Shown here piece by piece: positions 1 to 7,805 of a stretch of DNA of 25,249 nt. The stretch covers positions 1 through 25,249 of the forward strand of contig JBKDZR010000077.1 of assembly GCA_047971485.1 (NCBI GenBank). The letters run 5' to 3'. A model generated the notes under the pieces. The model did not search any database and was not told where the DNA came from. It saw only the letters and a list, made by a program, of their open reading frames with translations. Each line of letters starts with the position of its first letter. The first letter of the stretch is position 1. The DNA is from JBKDZR01 sp047971485. Lineage in GTDB: Bacteria; Pseudomonadota; Alphaproteobacteria; Rhodobacterales; Rhodobacteraceae. The translations under genes were made by a program, and so were the position numbers.

Positions 1-334
1 GAGCGGCCAGCTCCGGGGTGTCGCCGGAATTCGCCACCCTCAGCACCACATCGCCCTTGGCCAGCATGCCCAGATCGCCAGGGCTGGCCTCGGCGGGGTG
101 GACGAAATGCGCGGGGGTTCCGGTCGACGCCAGGGTCGCGGCGATCTTGCGCGCGATATGGCCGGACTTGCCCATGCCCGAGACGATCACCCGTCCTTCG
201 GCGGCCAGGATCATTTGTACCGCGGCGATCAGCCCGTCATCCATGGACCGGGCCAGAAGGTGCAGGGCGTCGGCCTCGGTTTCGATAACGCGGCGGGCGG
301 TCTGCACGAAAGGGTTCTGGGAATGATCGGTCAT
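1..334 (-). CDS. KpsF/GutQ-family sugar-phosphate isomerase (N-terminal part)
   Basis: This is the first ~111 residues of a SIS-domain isomerase; the rest lies beyond the window's left edge. The family (KdsD/KpsF/GutQ) interconverts ribulose 5-phosphate and arabinose 5-phosphate, the first step toward the KDO sugar of lipopolysaccharide, in the cytoplasm. Visible hallmarks are a helical N-terminus (TDHSQNPFVQTARRVIETEA), the SIS core VIVSGMGKSGHIARKIAATL and the segment HPAEASHGDLGML, which are highly typical of the family. The start ATG at 332-334 overlaps the stop of the upstream RNase D gene by four bases (ATGA), implying translational coupling. In related alphaproteobacteria this pair precedes the lptC-lptA-lptB lipopolysaccharide export genes, which would lie to the left. 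C-terminal CBS domains cannot be checked here. Confidence 0.9.
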   Translation of the reverse strand, partial: MTDHSQNPFVQTARRVIETEADALHLLARSMDDGLIAAVQMILAAEGRVIVSGMGKSGHIARKIAATLASTGTPAHFVHPAEASPGDLGMLAKGDVVLRVANSGDTPELAA

Positions 335-945
335 GAGTGCGCGAAGATGTCCGTTTCGGGCCAGCCTTGCAGATCAAGTATGGCGCGGGTGGGGAGGAAG
401 TCGAAACACGCTTGCGCGATCTGGCTGCGATCCTCACGATCCAGTCTTTTGTCCAGTTTCTCGCGCAGGGCATGCAGATGCAACACATCCGAGGCGGCAT
501 AGTTAAGTTGTGCGTCAGTCAGGGTGTCCGCGCCCCAGTCGCTGGTCTGCTGCTGCTTGGAGATGTCGACGCTGATCAGCTCGGAGGTCAGGTTCCGCAG
601 CCCGTGGCGGTCCGTATAGGTCCGGGTCAGACGGCTGGCGATCTTGGTGCAATAGACCGGCGCGGTCAGGGCCCCGAAGGCATGATACAGGGCAGCAATG
701 TCGAAGCGACCGAAATGGAACAGTTTCAGCACTGCCGGATCGCGCAACATGCGCACAAGGTTGGGGGCCTCGGTCTGCCCCTTGGCGATCTGGACCAGAT
801 GGGCCTCGCCATCGCCACTGGACATCTGTACGAGGCACAGCCTGTCGCGGTGCGGGTTCAGGCCCATGGTTTCACAGTCGATCGCTACGATCGGACCAAG
901 ATCCAGACCGTCGGGAAGATCGCCTCGGTAAAGATGGTTGGCCAT
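331..945 (-). CDS. Ribonuclease D-like 3'-5' exonuclease
   Basis: A DEDD-superfamily exonuclease of about 204 residues, expected to trim 3' ends of structured RNA (tRNA-like substrates) in the cytoplasm. The metal-binding motifs are visible in order: motif I IVAIDCETMGL (Asp and Glu), motif II FGRFDIAAL, and motif III YAASDVLHLHAL (Tyr-x3-Asp). It has only the exonuclease domain; the HRDC domains of the longer E. coli Rnd are absent, which is normal for this short alphaproteobacterial type. I place the start at the ATG at 943-945 (MANHLYRGD), preceded by an AAAGG ribosome site. A longer reading frame to 1029 adds 28 low-complexity basic residues and is unlikely. The gene overlaps the following KpsF-type gene by four bases, so the two form an operon. 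Confidence 0.88.
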   Translation of the reverse strand: MANHLYRGDLPDGLDLGPIVAIDCETMGLNPHRDRLCLVQMSSGDGEAHLVQIAKGQTEAPNLVRMLRDPAVLKLFHFGRFDIAALYHAFGALTAPVYCTKIASRLTRTYTDRHGLRNLTSELISVDISKQQQTSDWGADTLTDAQLNYAASDVLHLHALREKLDKRLDREDRSQIAQACFDFLPTRAILDLQGWPETDIFAHS

Positions 946-1020
946 GCCCTTTGCTTTCCTGTCTGTCTGCGGTTCAGGCTGGGATGCCTTTTTGCGACGG
1001 GAAAGTCCATGACGGTTTCT

Positions 1021-1040
1021 GCCCCCCATGTGCGGGGGGC
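1021..1040 (-). terminator. GC hairpin between sulfatase and RNase D genes
   Basis: A perfect 7-bp inverted repeat, GCCCCCC-atgtgc-GGGGGGC, begins 7 bp downstream of the sulfatase stop codon. It lies in the 102-bp gap before the RNase D gene on the same strand. There is no U-tract after the stem, so it is not a canonical intrinsic terminator, but it is well placed to separate the catabolic operon from the housekeeping genes. Seen: the inverted repeat. Inferred: termination or 3'-end protection. Confidence 0.4.
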
Positions 1041-1047
1041 AGCGGTG

Positions 1048-2724
1048 TCATTCAGCCACAGGTGGCTTGACCTTGTGGTTCGCGGCCTTGCGATTGCGGT
1101 AGCGTACCGTCAATTCCAGCGGCGCGTCGTTTTCATCGTAAATGCCCAGAACCACGCCACGCCGGCGCGATTTGGTGCGCATCTCGATGATTTGCTCTTC
1201 GCTGCGGGTGGTGCGTTGCGCTGTCCGACGGGTCCAGCGGAACAGCTTGTCGTACATCAGCGCCACGGCGTCCTGATGATCGGGGCTGCCACCCAGATCG
1301 ACCAGTTCATCGGGATCGTTCTTCAGGTCGAAGAGGATCGGGCGGAAGCCGCCCTCGAAATGAACCAGCTTCCAGTCCTTGTCGGCAACCATGAAGGTCA
1401 CGGCCTCGCGCACGTCCAGCCCCAGCTTTTCGGCCAGGGGGGTCGCGGCATAGTCGTATTCGCAGATCACATAGTCGCGTTTCGTGCTGTCGGCCTTGCC
1501 GTGCAGGATCGGCAGCAGGGATTCACCCTCGACGATATGCCCGGGGACCTGGCCACCGGCCACTTCGACGAAGGTCGGGACTAGGTCGATCTGTTCGACC
1601 AGGGCATCGCAGACGGTGCCTCGGGTGGCGTCGGCTTGTTCGGAGGGGTCATAGATGATCAGCGGCACACGGGTCGAGCTGTCGTAGAAGAAGGATTTCT
1701 CGCCCATCCAGTGATCGCCGAGGAAATCCCCGTGATCCGAGGTCAGCACGATCATGGTTTCCTGCAGCTGGCCGGTCTCTTCCAGCCAATCCAGCAGCAC
1801 ACCCAACTGATCGTCGCATTGCTTGATCAGGCCCATATAGGCGGGGATCACCGCATCGCGGGTCTTGTCCGTGGAAAAGGCGCGGCTGATCGGGCTTTCC
1901 ATGAAGGCCTTCAGGACCGGGTGGGCGTTGTCGTATTCTTCCTGATTCCGGGTGGCGGGGGGGACATCGGCAGGGCCGAACATGCCGTGGTAGGGGGCTG
2001 GCACCACATAGGGCCAATGCGGTTTGATATAGGACAGGTGGCACATCCAGGGGGCCTTGGCCTGGGCGATGAACTCGATTCCGCGGCGGGTCAGATAGGG
2101 GGTTTCGCTGTCTTCATCGAGGATATTCGCGGCCTCGACGCTGTTCTTCAGGAACCAGCCCGACAGCACGTTGCCATCCTCATCCACGCCGGAATTGGCA
2201 AAGTCATGCCAGGGGTTTTCGCTGTCATAGCCCTTGGCGCGCAGATAATCGCTGTATTTCTTGGCACCGGTATCGTCATACAGGCCATCGGGGCCGTCCG
2301 GGCGCATGCCATCGTCGCGTTCAAAAACGTCAAAGCCGCATTCCGAGACCCGGGCGCCGATCAGGCTGTCGGGTTCCAGACCCAGGCGGGCCATGCCCTC
2401 GGCATCGGCGCGCATATGGGTCTTGCCGATCAGCCAGGCATCCATGCCGGCGGCACGCAGGTGATCGCCCATGGTCATCTCGCCGACCTTCAGGGGAACG
2501 CCGTTCCAGCTGGCACCGTGGGAATGCACGTAGCGCCCGGTATAGGTGGACATCCGCGAGGATCCGCAGATCGGTGATTGGATGTAGCAGCGGTCAAACC
2601 GCACGCCCATCGCCGCCAGCTTGTCCATGTTCGGGGTCTTCAGGTGGGGGTGGCCGTAGCAGCTCAGGTAATCCCGGCGCAGCTGATCGTACATGATGAA
2701 AAGGATGTTCTTGGTTTCGGCCAT
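1048..2724 (-). CDS. Sulfatase-superfamily hydrolase (sulfate/phosphonate ester hydrolase type)
   Basis: A 558-residue enzyme of the alkaline phosphatase/sulfatase fold, resembling phosphonate monoester hydrolases and arylsulfatases. It should hydrolyse a sulfate, phosphate or phosphonate ester. Visible are the N-terminal metal ligands in FIMYDQLRRD (Asp13, Gln14), the nucleophile region PICGSSRMSTYTGR with Cys53, and the second metal site LTSDHGDFLGDHWMGEKSFF. The formylglycine motif here is Cys-Gly-Ser-Ser-Arg, with Ser55 where the consensus C-x-P-x-R has proline. There is no signal peptide, so it is cytoplasmic and the ester must enter intact. It is the last gene of an operon with a TAXI/TRAP transporter, 64 bp after the first TAXI gene, with a strong hairpin in the gap. 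The ribosome site is weak. The exact substrate class cannot be decided from sequence. Confidence 0.88.
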   Translation of the reverse strand: MAETKNILFIMYDQLRRDYLSCYGHPHLKTPNMDKLAAMGVRFDRCYIQSPICGSSRMSTYTGRYVHSHGASWNGVPLKVGEMTMGDHLRAAGMDAWLIGKTHMRADAEGMARLGLEPDSLIGARVSECGFDVFERDDGMRPDGPDGLYDDTGAKKYSDYLRAKGYDSENPWHDFANSGVDEDGNVLSGWFLKNSVEAANILDEDSETPYLTRRGIEFIAQAKAPWMCHLSYIKPHWPYVVPAPYHGMFGPADVPPATRNQEEYDNAHPVLKAFMESPISRAFSTDKTRDAVIPAYMGLIKQCDDQLGVLLDWLEETGQLQETMIVLTSDHGDFLGDHWMGEKSFFYDSSTRVPLIIYDPSEQADATRGTVCDALVEQIDLVPTFVEVAGGQVPGHIVEGESLLPILHGKADSTKRDYVICEYDYAATPLAEKLGLDVREAVTFMVADKDWKLVHFEGGFRPILFDLKNDPDELVDLGGSPDHQDAVALMYDKLFRWTRRTAQRTTRSEEQIIEMRTKSRRRGVVLGIYDENDAPLELTVRYRNRKAANHKVKPPVAE

Positions 2725-2752
2725 CGGTCACTCTGTATCGTTTGGGGGGATG

Positions 2753-2777
2753 CCCGGCGCGGTTGATCCGCGCCGGG
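2753..2777 (-). repeat. Strong intercistronic hairpin (10-bp stem)
   Basis: A perfect inverted repeat CCCGGCGCGG-ttgat-CCGCGCCGGG lies between the stop of the upstream TAXI-protein gene and the start of the sulfatase gene. In the minus-strand mRNA it forms a 10-bp, all-GC stem with a 5-nt loop. It has no U-tract. It may act as a 3' stabiliser for the abundant binding-protein mRNA, or as a partial terminator that lowers sulfatase expression. The structure is seen; the role is inferred. Confidence 0.6.
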
Positions 2778-2788
2778 ACGGGGTTGGG

Positions 2789-3811
2789 TTATTCCGGCGG
2801 GCGCAGTTCATCGGGAATTTCCATCCCGATTTCCTCGTAATAGCGCAATGCGCCGGGGTGCAGCGGCAGGTTCAGATCCAGCAGCGCGCTTTCCAGCTTG
2901 ACGCTGCGCAGCCATGGCGTGGCATCGGCGTTTTCCGAGACGCTTTCCCAAAAGGCCTTGGTGATCCGGTAAACGCCTTCGGCATCCACGCTTTCGCCCG
3001 CTCCGACGCCGACGATCGAGCCCAGGGTGGTCACGTCTTCCTCATTGACCTGATTGTCGCCATAGGTGCCGACCGGAATGGCGCCCAGGACGCCACCCGG
3101 ACGATTGAGGATGGCCTGCACCGGGCCCTTTTCACGTTGTTCCTCGGTCAGGGACAGCAGCTTGATCTTCCGGCTGAGCGCCATTTGCTGGATGACCGGC
3201 GAGGGCGCGTTGGTCGCATTCATGTAGACGTCGATCCGCCCATCCTGAAAGGCCTGGGATGCGGCATCCCAGCCCAGCATGATCTGTTCGTAATCCTCGC
3301 CGGCTTTCAGCCCGGTTGCGCCCTCGACGACGCGCTGCATGATGATCGTCGCACCGCCACCCGGGGGTCCCAGGAAGACGCGCTTGCCGGCCAGATCCTC
3401 CAGGCTGTCGATGCCGGAATCGGCGTAGACCACCATGTGATACAGTCCCAGCGGAAAGGCCAGGACGGCGCGCAGTTTTGCGGCCAGGTCAGGGGCTTGC
3501 GGGATCTGGGCATACATTCCGTTGCCCTGCACCATCATGTCATGGACACTGGCCGACCACATGTAGAAATCGATCTGCCCCATGGCCGCGCCAATGGCGT
3601 GCTGGGTCGCCGCACCTGTCGCGTTGATCTGGATCTGGATTTCGCCATCGGTCTTTTTCTCGACCATCTGTGCCAGGGTCGACATGACCAGATAGGGGGA
3701 TGATCCAGGGCCCAGAGTGGCCATGGTGTAAAAGTCCTTGGCTTGGGTGGCGCCCGATGCGGCCATTCCAAGACCAAGCGCCAGGCCCAGTGCCCGTGTC
3801 AGTCGTTTCAT
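2789..3811 (-). CDS. TAXI-family TRAP transporter solute-binding protein (copy 1)
   Basis: A 340-residue periplasmic binding protein of the TAXI subclass of TRAP transporters, which deliver anionic substrates to a fused membrane permease driven by an ion gradient. It begins with a Sec signal peptide (basic MKRLTR, hydrophobic core, likely cleavage after ATQA at about residue 24). The mature domain carries TAXI-typical segments: YTMATLGPGSSPYLVMST, VFLGPPGGGATI and LGWDAASQAFQDGRIDVY. A GAGGAGGAGA ribosome site precedes the ATG. It is clearly paralogous to the neighbouring copy 2, with the same length and co-linear motifs. The ligand-contact region differs (NATNAPSP here, NPTLPPSP there). It lies 58 bp after copy 2 in the same operon and upstream of the sulfatase gene, so it probably binds the ester that enzyme cleaves, or a close relative. 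Confidence 0.9.
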   Translation of the reverse strand: MKRLTRALGLALGLGMAASGATQAKDFYTMATLGPGSSPYLVMSTLAQMVEKKTDGEIQIQINATGAATQHAIGAAMGQIDFYMWSASVHDMMVQGNGMYAQIPQAPDLAAKLRAVLAFPLGLYHMVVYADSGIDSLEDLAGKRVFLGPPGGGATIIMQRVVEGATGLKAGEDYEQIMLGWDAASQAFQDGRIDVYMNATNAPSPVIQQMALSRKIKLLSLTEEQREKGPVQAILNRPGGVLGAIPVGTYGDNQVNEEDVTTLGSIVGVGAGESVDAEGVYRITKAFWESVSENADATPWLRSVKLESALLDLNLPLHPGALRYYEEIGMEIPDELRPPE

Positions 3812-3869
3812 CGTCTCTCCTCCTCGTTATGTGGTCGTTGGACCTTTGGGGTACCGTGTCGTTCGCCGG

Positions 3870-4892
3870 TCATTGCGCGGGCTTCAGATCATCGGGAATG
3901 GTCAGGCCGACCTCTTCGTAATACCGGATCGCGCCGGGATGAAGGGGCATGTTCAACTGGGTGAAAGCCGCGTCCAGCGTCACATTGCGCAGCCAGGGGG
4001 TGTTGTCACGCTGGGCCTCGGCGCCTTCCCAGAAGGCCTTGGTGATCTTGTAGATCGTCTCGTCATCCATATCGGCCCGGGTGCCCAGCCCGACGAAGGA
4101 CCCGATGGTGCGCACGTCTTCGGCATTCACCTGGTTCTCGCCATAGGTGCCGGCGGGGATGACACCCTGCATGCCACCCATGCGGCCGATCAGCCCGGCC
4201 ACGGTGTCCGAGGCCAGTTCCTCATCCGTCAGCCCGATCAGGCGGATCTTCTGGCCCAGGGCAAATTGCTGCACCACGGGTGAGGGCGGCAAGGTGGGGT
4301 TGGCGTAGACATCGATCCGGCCGTCCTGAAAGGACTGGGCGGCGGCGTCCCAGCCGACATCGACGCTGGTGAAATCCTCGCCGGGTTTCATGCCGGTCGT
4401 GCCCTCGACCAATTGCAGCATCGAGGTCCGCGCGCTGCCCCCCGGCGGTCCCAGAAAGACGGTGTGGCCCTTGAGGTCGGCCAGGGTTTCAATGCCGGAT
4501 CCGTCGCGGGTGACGATATGATAAAGACCCAGCGGAAAGATGAAGATGCTGCGCAGGGTTTCGGCCATTTCGGGTGCGCCGGGGATCCCGGCATACATGG
4601 CCGTGCCCTGCTGCATGAAATTGTGCACGATGGGCGCCATCATGAAGAAATCCAGTTGCCCCTGTGCGGCCTGGATCGCGTGGGCGGTGGCAACGCCGGT
4701 GGCATTTACCTGGATTTCGGTATCGTCGAGTTGCTGGTTCACGATGTTGGCGAAGGTGCTCATGACCATATAGGGCGAGGATCCCGGCGGCAGTGTCGCC
4801 ATCCGGTAATAGTCCTTGGCCCCGGCTGTGCCCGCCGCTGATCCGGCGACCAGGGTGAGCGTCAGGCCCAGAATGCGTGTCAGGGTGCGCAT
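3870..4892 (-). CDS. TAXI-family TRAP transporter solute-binding protein (copy 2)
   Basis: The second TAXI binding protein, also 340 residues, encoded directly upstream of copy 1 and downstream of the fused permease. It has a signal peptide (MRTLTRILG, hydrophobic core, predicted cut after TAGA near residue 25). The mature protein matches copy 1 block by block: YYRMATLPPGSSPYMVMST, VFLGPPGGSARTS, VGWDAAAQSFQDGRIDVY and the C-terminal PLHPGAIRYYEEVGLTIPDD. I chose the second of two in-frame ATGs (4890-4892) because AAGGAG lies six bases before it. The ATG at 4898 would abut the ribosome site directly, and the chosen start also gives exactly the length of copy 1. Two binding proteins with one permease suggest either two related ligands or a recent duplication. 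Confidence 0.9.
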   Translation of the reverse strand: MRTLTRILGLTLTLVAGSAAGTAGAKDYYRMATLPPGSSPYMVMSTFANIVNQQLDDTEIQVNATGVATAHAIQAAQGQLDFFMMAPIVHNFMQQGTAMYAGIPGAPEMAETLRSIFIFPLGLYHIVTRDGSGIETLADLKGHTVFLGPPGGSARTSMLQLVEGTTGMKPGEDFTSVDVGWDAAAQSFQDGRIDVYANPTLPPSPVVQQFALGQKIRLIGLTDEELASDTVAGLIGRMGGMQGVIPAGTYGENQVNAEDVRTIGSFVGLGTRADMDDETIYKITKAFWEGAEAQRDNTPWLRNVTLDAAFTQLNMPLHPGAIRYYEEVGLTIPDDLKPAQ

Positions 4893-4964
4893 GTCCATCT
4901 CCTTGTGTCTGTTCCGGTTGGATCCCGCGCGCCCGGCCGGTTGGCCCGACGCGCAGGCTGTTGC

Positions 4965-6899
4965 TCAGGGGTGTCCGGCCTGGGCCGGGCTGGGGTCGTT
5001 CAGGGGCAGATCGTCGTCATCCGGCGGTGTGCCCTTCCAGTCATAGAAGGCCAGTCCCAGCGCAGCGATCGTGGCCAGCCCCTCGATCCAGAACTCCGGG
5101 ACCAGCAGGGTGATGCCCAGGGCCAGCCGCAGCAGCCGCATCCAGAAAGGCAGGCGCGCCGAGGTGAAGCCGGAGAACCCGGTGGCAAAGAACCAGATCG
5201 CCAGGGACAGCCGCAGGCAAATCCAGATCAGCCCGGTAAAGGTGAACCCGGTGACCAGCGACAGCGCCGGGTTGTAGACCAGCACGAAGGGGATCAGGAA
5301 CCCGATCAGCGCGATCCGGCAGGCATCCACCCCGATCGCCATCGGGTTGGCCTTGGCAATGGGTGCGGCTGCGAAAGCGGCGATGGCCACGGGCGGCGTG
5401 ATCGAGCTGAGCACCCCGAAATAGACCACGAACAGGTGGGCGATGACGGTCGGCACGCCCATGATCTCGATTGCCGGGCCCATGACAAGGATCACCACCA
5501 GATAGGCTGGTACCGTCGGCATCCCCATGCCCAGCACCAGCGATCCCAGCATCATCATGACCAGCGACAGGAACAGGGAATCCCCTGCGATATTGCCGAT
5601 GATCGTGGCAAAGCGCAGGCCCAGCCCGGTCATGTTCATCACGCCGATGACGATGCCGATGGCAGCCACGGCGACCAGGATCTGCGCGCCGGCCTGCCCG
5701 CCGTCGATCAGCCCGGTCAGGATGCGCTGGGGGTTGCGGCGCAGGTCGGGGTTCAGGACAAAGCCCAACACCACGGTGCAGACCACCGCCCAGAACCCGG
5801 CCATGGCTGGCGAACGGCCGGAAATCATCAGCGCCATGATCAGCCCCAGGGGCAGGATGAAGCACAGCGACATCAGCCAGTCATGGCGGTCGATGATCGG
5901 CCGATCGGCGCGGGGGATCGGCTTGATTCCCTGACGCGCGGCCTCGACATGGACCGAAACGAACAGCGAGGCATAGTAGAACAGCGCCGGCAGCAGCGCG
6001 GCGACGCAGATCGTCAGATAGGGAATGCCGGTCAGATCCGACATGATGAAGGCCACGGCACCCATGATCGGCGGCATGAACTGGCCACCTGATGAGGCGG
6101 CGGCCTCAACCCCCCCGGCATAGCGGGGCGTGAAGCCGCGCTTGATGATCATCGGGATGGTCATCACCCCGGTGCCCACCACATTGCCGGACACCGATCC
6201 CGACATGGTGCCAAACACACCGCTGGCGGCGATGGCGGCATGGGCCGGGCCACCGCGAAAGCGGCCGGTCAGGGCGAAGGCGAATTTCAGCAGTACCGGG
6301 CCGGCGCCGATCGCCTCCAGCAGGCTACCGAAGACGATGAACACCAGGATCAGCGTGACCACCACCGAAAGCGGCCGGCCAAAGATCCCGTCGAACGAGT
6401 ACCAGACCACCTGCATCACCTGATCCAGGGCAAAGCCACCATGGCGGAAGATCCAGGGCAGGTTGCTGCCGTAAAGGCCATAGCCGATGGCCAGCAGGGA
6501 AACGATGACCAGGGGCCAGCCAAAGGCGCGCCGGGTCAGTTCCATCAGCACGGCCAAGCCGAGAACGCCCAGCCAGATATCGGTTTTCTGGAAGAAATAG
6601 AGACCGGTTTCCAGCATTTTGCCGATTTCCATGTAGCGCTGTACGGAAATCGCCAGGGCGATCAGCAGGATGATATCGACCAGGATCAGCCAGGGGTGCT
6701 TGGCATCGAATCGTCGCGACATGCCGGTGAACAGCACAACCGCCCCAGCCAGGGCGAACATGCCAACGCGCAGCAGCGTTTCGTTGAGACTGCCGAAACC
6801 GGCGATGTAAATTCCAAGCGCCGACAGCAGGATAGCCCCTGCGGTTGACAGAAAGACCAGGATTCTCAGGACGTAATCCGTCCGTTTTTGTTCTTGCAT
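4965..6899 (-). CDS. TRAP transporter permease, fused small and large subunits (TAXI type)
   Basis: A 644-residue inner-membrane protein fusing the DctQ-like small subunit (roughly residues 1-170, four hydrophobic segments beginning YVLRILVFLSTAGAILL) to the DctM-like large subunit with about a dozen further segments. TRAP-permease signatures are visible: SGSVSGNVVGTGVMTIPMI, then GGQFMPPIMGAVAFIMS, and in the second half GMGMPTVPAYLVVILVMGP. The C-terminus adds two or three more membrane segments and an acidic tail (PPDDDDLPL). It is a secondary transporter working with the two TAXI binding proteins that follow. The start ATG at 6897-6899 has an excellent GGAGGG ribosome site; the frame extends upstream to 6965 but without membrane-like sequence. 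It is the first gene of the minus-strand operon, divergent from the IclR-type regulator. Confidence 0.92.
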   Translation of the reverse strand: MQEQKRTDYVLRILVFLSTAGAILLSALGIYIAGFGSLNETLLRVGMFALAGAVVLFTGMSRRFDAKHPWLILVDIILLIALAISVQRYMEIGKMLETGLYFFQKTDIWLGVLGLAVLMELTRRAFGWPLVIVSLLAIGYGLYGSNLPWIFRHGGFALDQVMQVVWYSFDGIFGRPLSVVVTLILVFIVFGSLLEAIGAGPVLLKFAFALTGRFRGGPAHAAIAASGVFGTMSGSVSGNVVGTGVMTIPMIIKRGFTPRYAGGVEAAASSGGQFMPPIMGAVAFIMSDLTGIPYLTICVAALLPALFYYASLFVSVHVEAARQGIKPIPRADRPIIDRHDWLMSLCFILPLGLIMALMISGRSPAMAGFWAVVCTVVLGFVLNPDLRRNPQRILTGLIDGGQAGAQILVAVAAIGIVIGVMNMTGLGLRFATIIGNIAGDSLFLSLVMMMLGSLVLGMGMPTVPAYLVVILVMGPAIEIMGVPTVIAHLFVVYFGVLSSITPPVAIAAFAAAPIAKANPMAIGVDACRIALIGFLIPFVLVYNPALSLVTGFTFTGLIWICLRLSLAIWFFATGFSGFTSARLPFWMRLLRLALGITLLVPEFWIEGLATIAALGLAFYDWKGTPPDDDDLPLNDPSPAQAGHP

Positions 6900-6982
6900 C
6901 TTTTCCCTCCACTGTGCCGTTTGGCCGACACCTCCATGATCAAGGATGCCGCGTCCATTCAACAATTGAAAATACCTTTGCG

Positions 6983-7005
6983 CAGTGGTTCACTGTGTGA
7001 AACAC
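6983..7005. promoter_or_regulatory. Interlocked palindromes upstream of iclR-type gene (candidate operator)
   Basis: Three overlapping perfect inverted repeats are packed into 23 bp between the divergent regulator and transporter genes: CAGTG-gtt-CACTG (6983-6995), TTCAC-tgt-GTGAA (6989-7001) and GTGT-gaa-ACAC (6995-7005). They end 11 bp before the regulator's ATG and just upstream of its GGAGG ribosome site. IclR-family proteins usually bind short palindromes in such intergenic regions and repress themselves. The repeats are directly visible; assignment to this regulator is inference. Confidence 0.6.
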
Positions 7006-7016
7006 GGAGGTTCGGG

Positions 7017-7805
7017 ATGGTCAAAACGGTTGAGGCTCTGCGCCGGGGTTTGCGGGTGCTCGACACGCTGTTTGAGGACGGCCCCATGACCCTGACCGAT
7101 CTGAGCCACCGAACCGGCCTGTCCAAGGCCACCTTGCTGCGCATTCTGGCCACCCTGCGCGAAGCGGGGCATGTGCGCCGGGGTTTGGGGGATCGGTTGT
7201 GGTACGCCAGCACTATCCGCCATGGCGCTGTGCCCACGGCCCTGGCTGATGTGATGGCCGAGGTATCGGGCCCGGTGATCCGGGAATTGTGTACGGAAAT
7301 CCAGTGGCCCTCGGATGTGGGCGTGTATGAGGATGCGGGGGTCCGGATGGTCGAAACCTCGCGTCTGATGTCGCCCTTCCTGTCGCATCGGTTGCTCTAT
7401 CGTGGGGTAGAGGTTCTGCCCTCGGCCATTGGCCGGGCGATCCTGGCCTGGACCAGCGACAGCCATCGGGCCGAGATCATCGCCGATCTGGCCGAACGCG
7501 GTGGCAGCCATGACCGCATGGTGCACGATCGCACCCGTCTGGATGCGATGCTGGCCGAGGTGCGGGCCCGGGGCTATGCCACGCGGCTGCGCGGCTATGT
7601 CGTTGTGCTGGGTCAAGGCGCCGATATTTCGGCCGTGGCCTTGCCGGTGATGCGGGGGGATCGCGCCATTGCCGGCGTGTCCCTGTCCTGGATGCCCTCG
7701 GCGATGACCGAGGCCGATTTCGTCGCCGCCTATCTAGGGCGGTTGCGCCAGGCTGTGGATCTGATCGCTGCCCGGATGGAACCGCTGCTGGTGGCGCGGT
7801 CCTGA
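7017..7805 (+). CDS. IclR-family transcriptional regulator
   Basis: A 262-residue one-component regulator. The N-terminal winged helix-turn-helix covers about residues 1-65 (VEALRRGLRVLDTL, then LTDLSHRTGLSKATLLRILATL). The C-terminal IclR effector domain begins near residue 75 and contains VGVYEDAGVRMVETSR, LPSAIGRAILAW and an RGYATRLRGYVVVLGQGADISAVALPV segment broken here only by normal variation. I place the start at the ATG at 7017, with GGAGG six bases upstream; the longer frame from 6888 runs back across the intergenic region. It is transcribed divergently from the TRAP/sulfatase operon, so it most likely controls that operon and itself, responding to the imported compound or a breakdown product. 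Confidence 0.92.
   Translation: MVKTVEALRRGLRVLDTLFEDGPMTLTDLSHRTGLSKATLLRILATLREAGHVRRGLGDRLWYASTIRHGAVPTALADVMAEVSGPVIRELCTEIQWPSDVGVYEDAGVRMVETSRLMSPFLSHRLLYRGVEVLPSAIGRAILAWTSDSHRAEIIADLAERGGSHDRMVHDRTRLDAMLAEVRARGYATRLRGYVVVLGQGADISAVALPVMRGDRAIAGVSLSWMPSAMTEADFVAAYLGRLRQAVDLIAARMEPLLVARS

Noticed and set aside
337..1584. 415-codon plus-strand open frame opposite RNase D and the sulfatase
   Set aside because: It crosses two well-supported minus-strand genes and their intergenic hairpin, has no family features and no ribosome site.
4905..6092. Long plus-strand open frame (395 codons) opposite the TRAP permease
   Set aside because: Its translation is His/Gln/Arg/Asp-rich low-complexity sequence typical of antisense frames in GC-rich genes. 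The minus strand here encodes a clear membrane permease.
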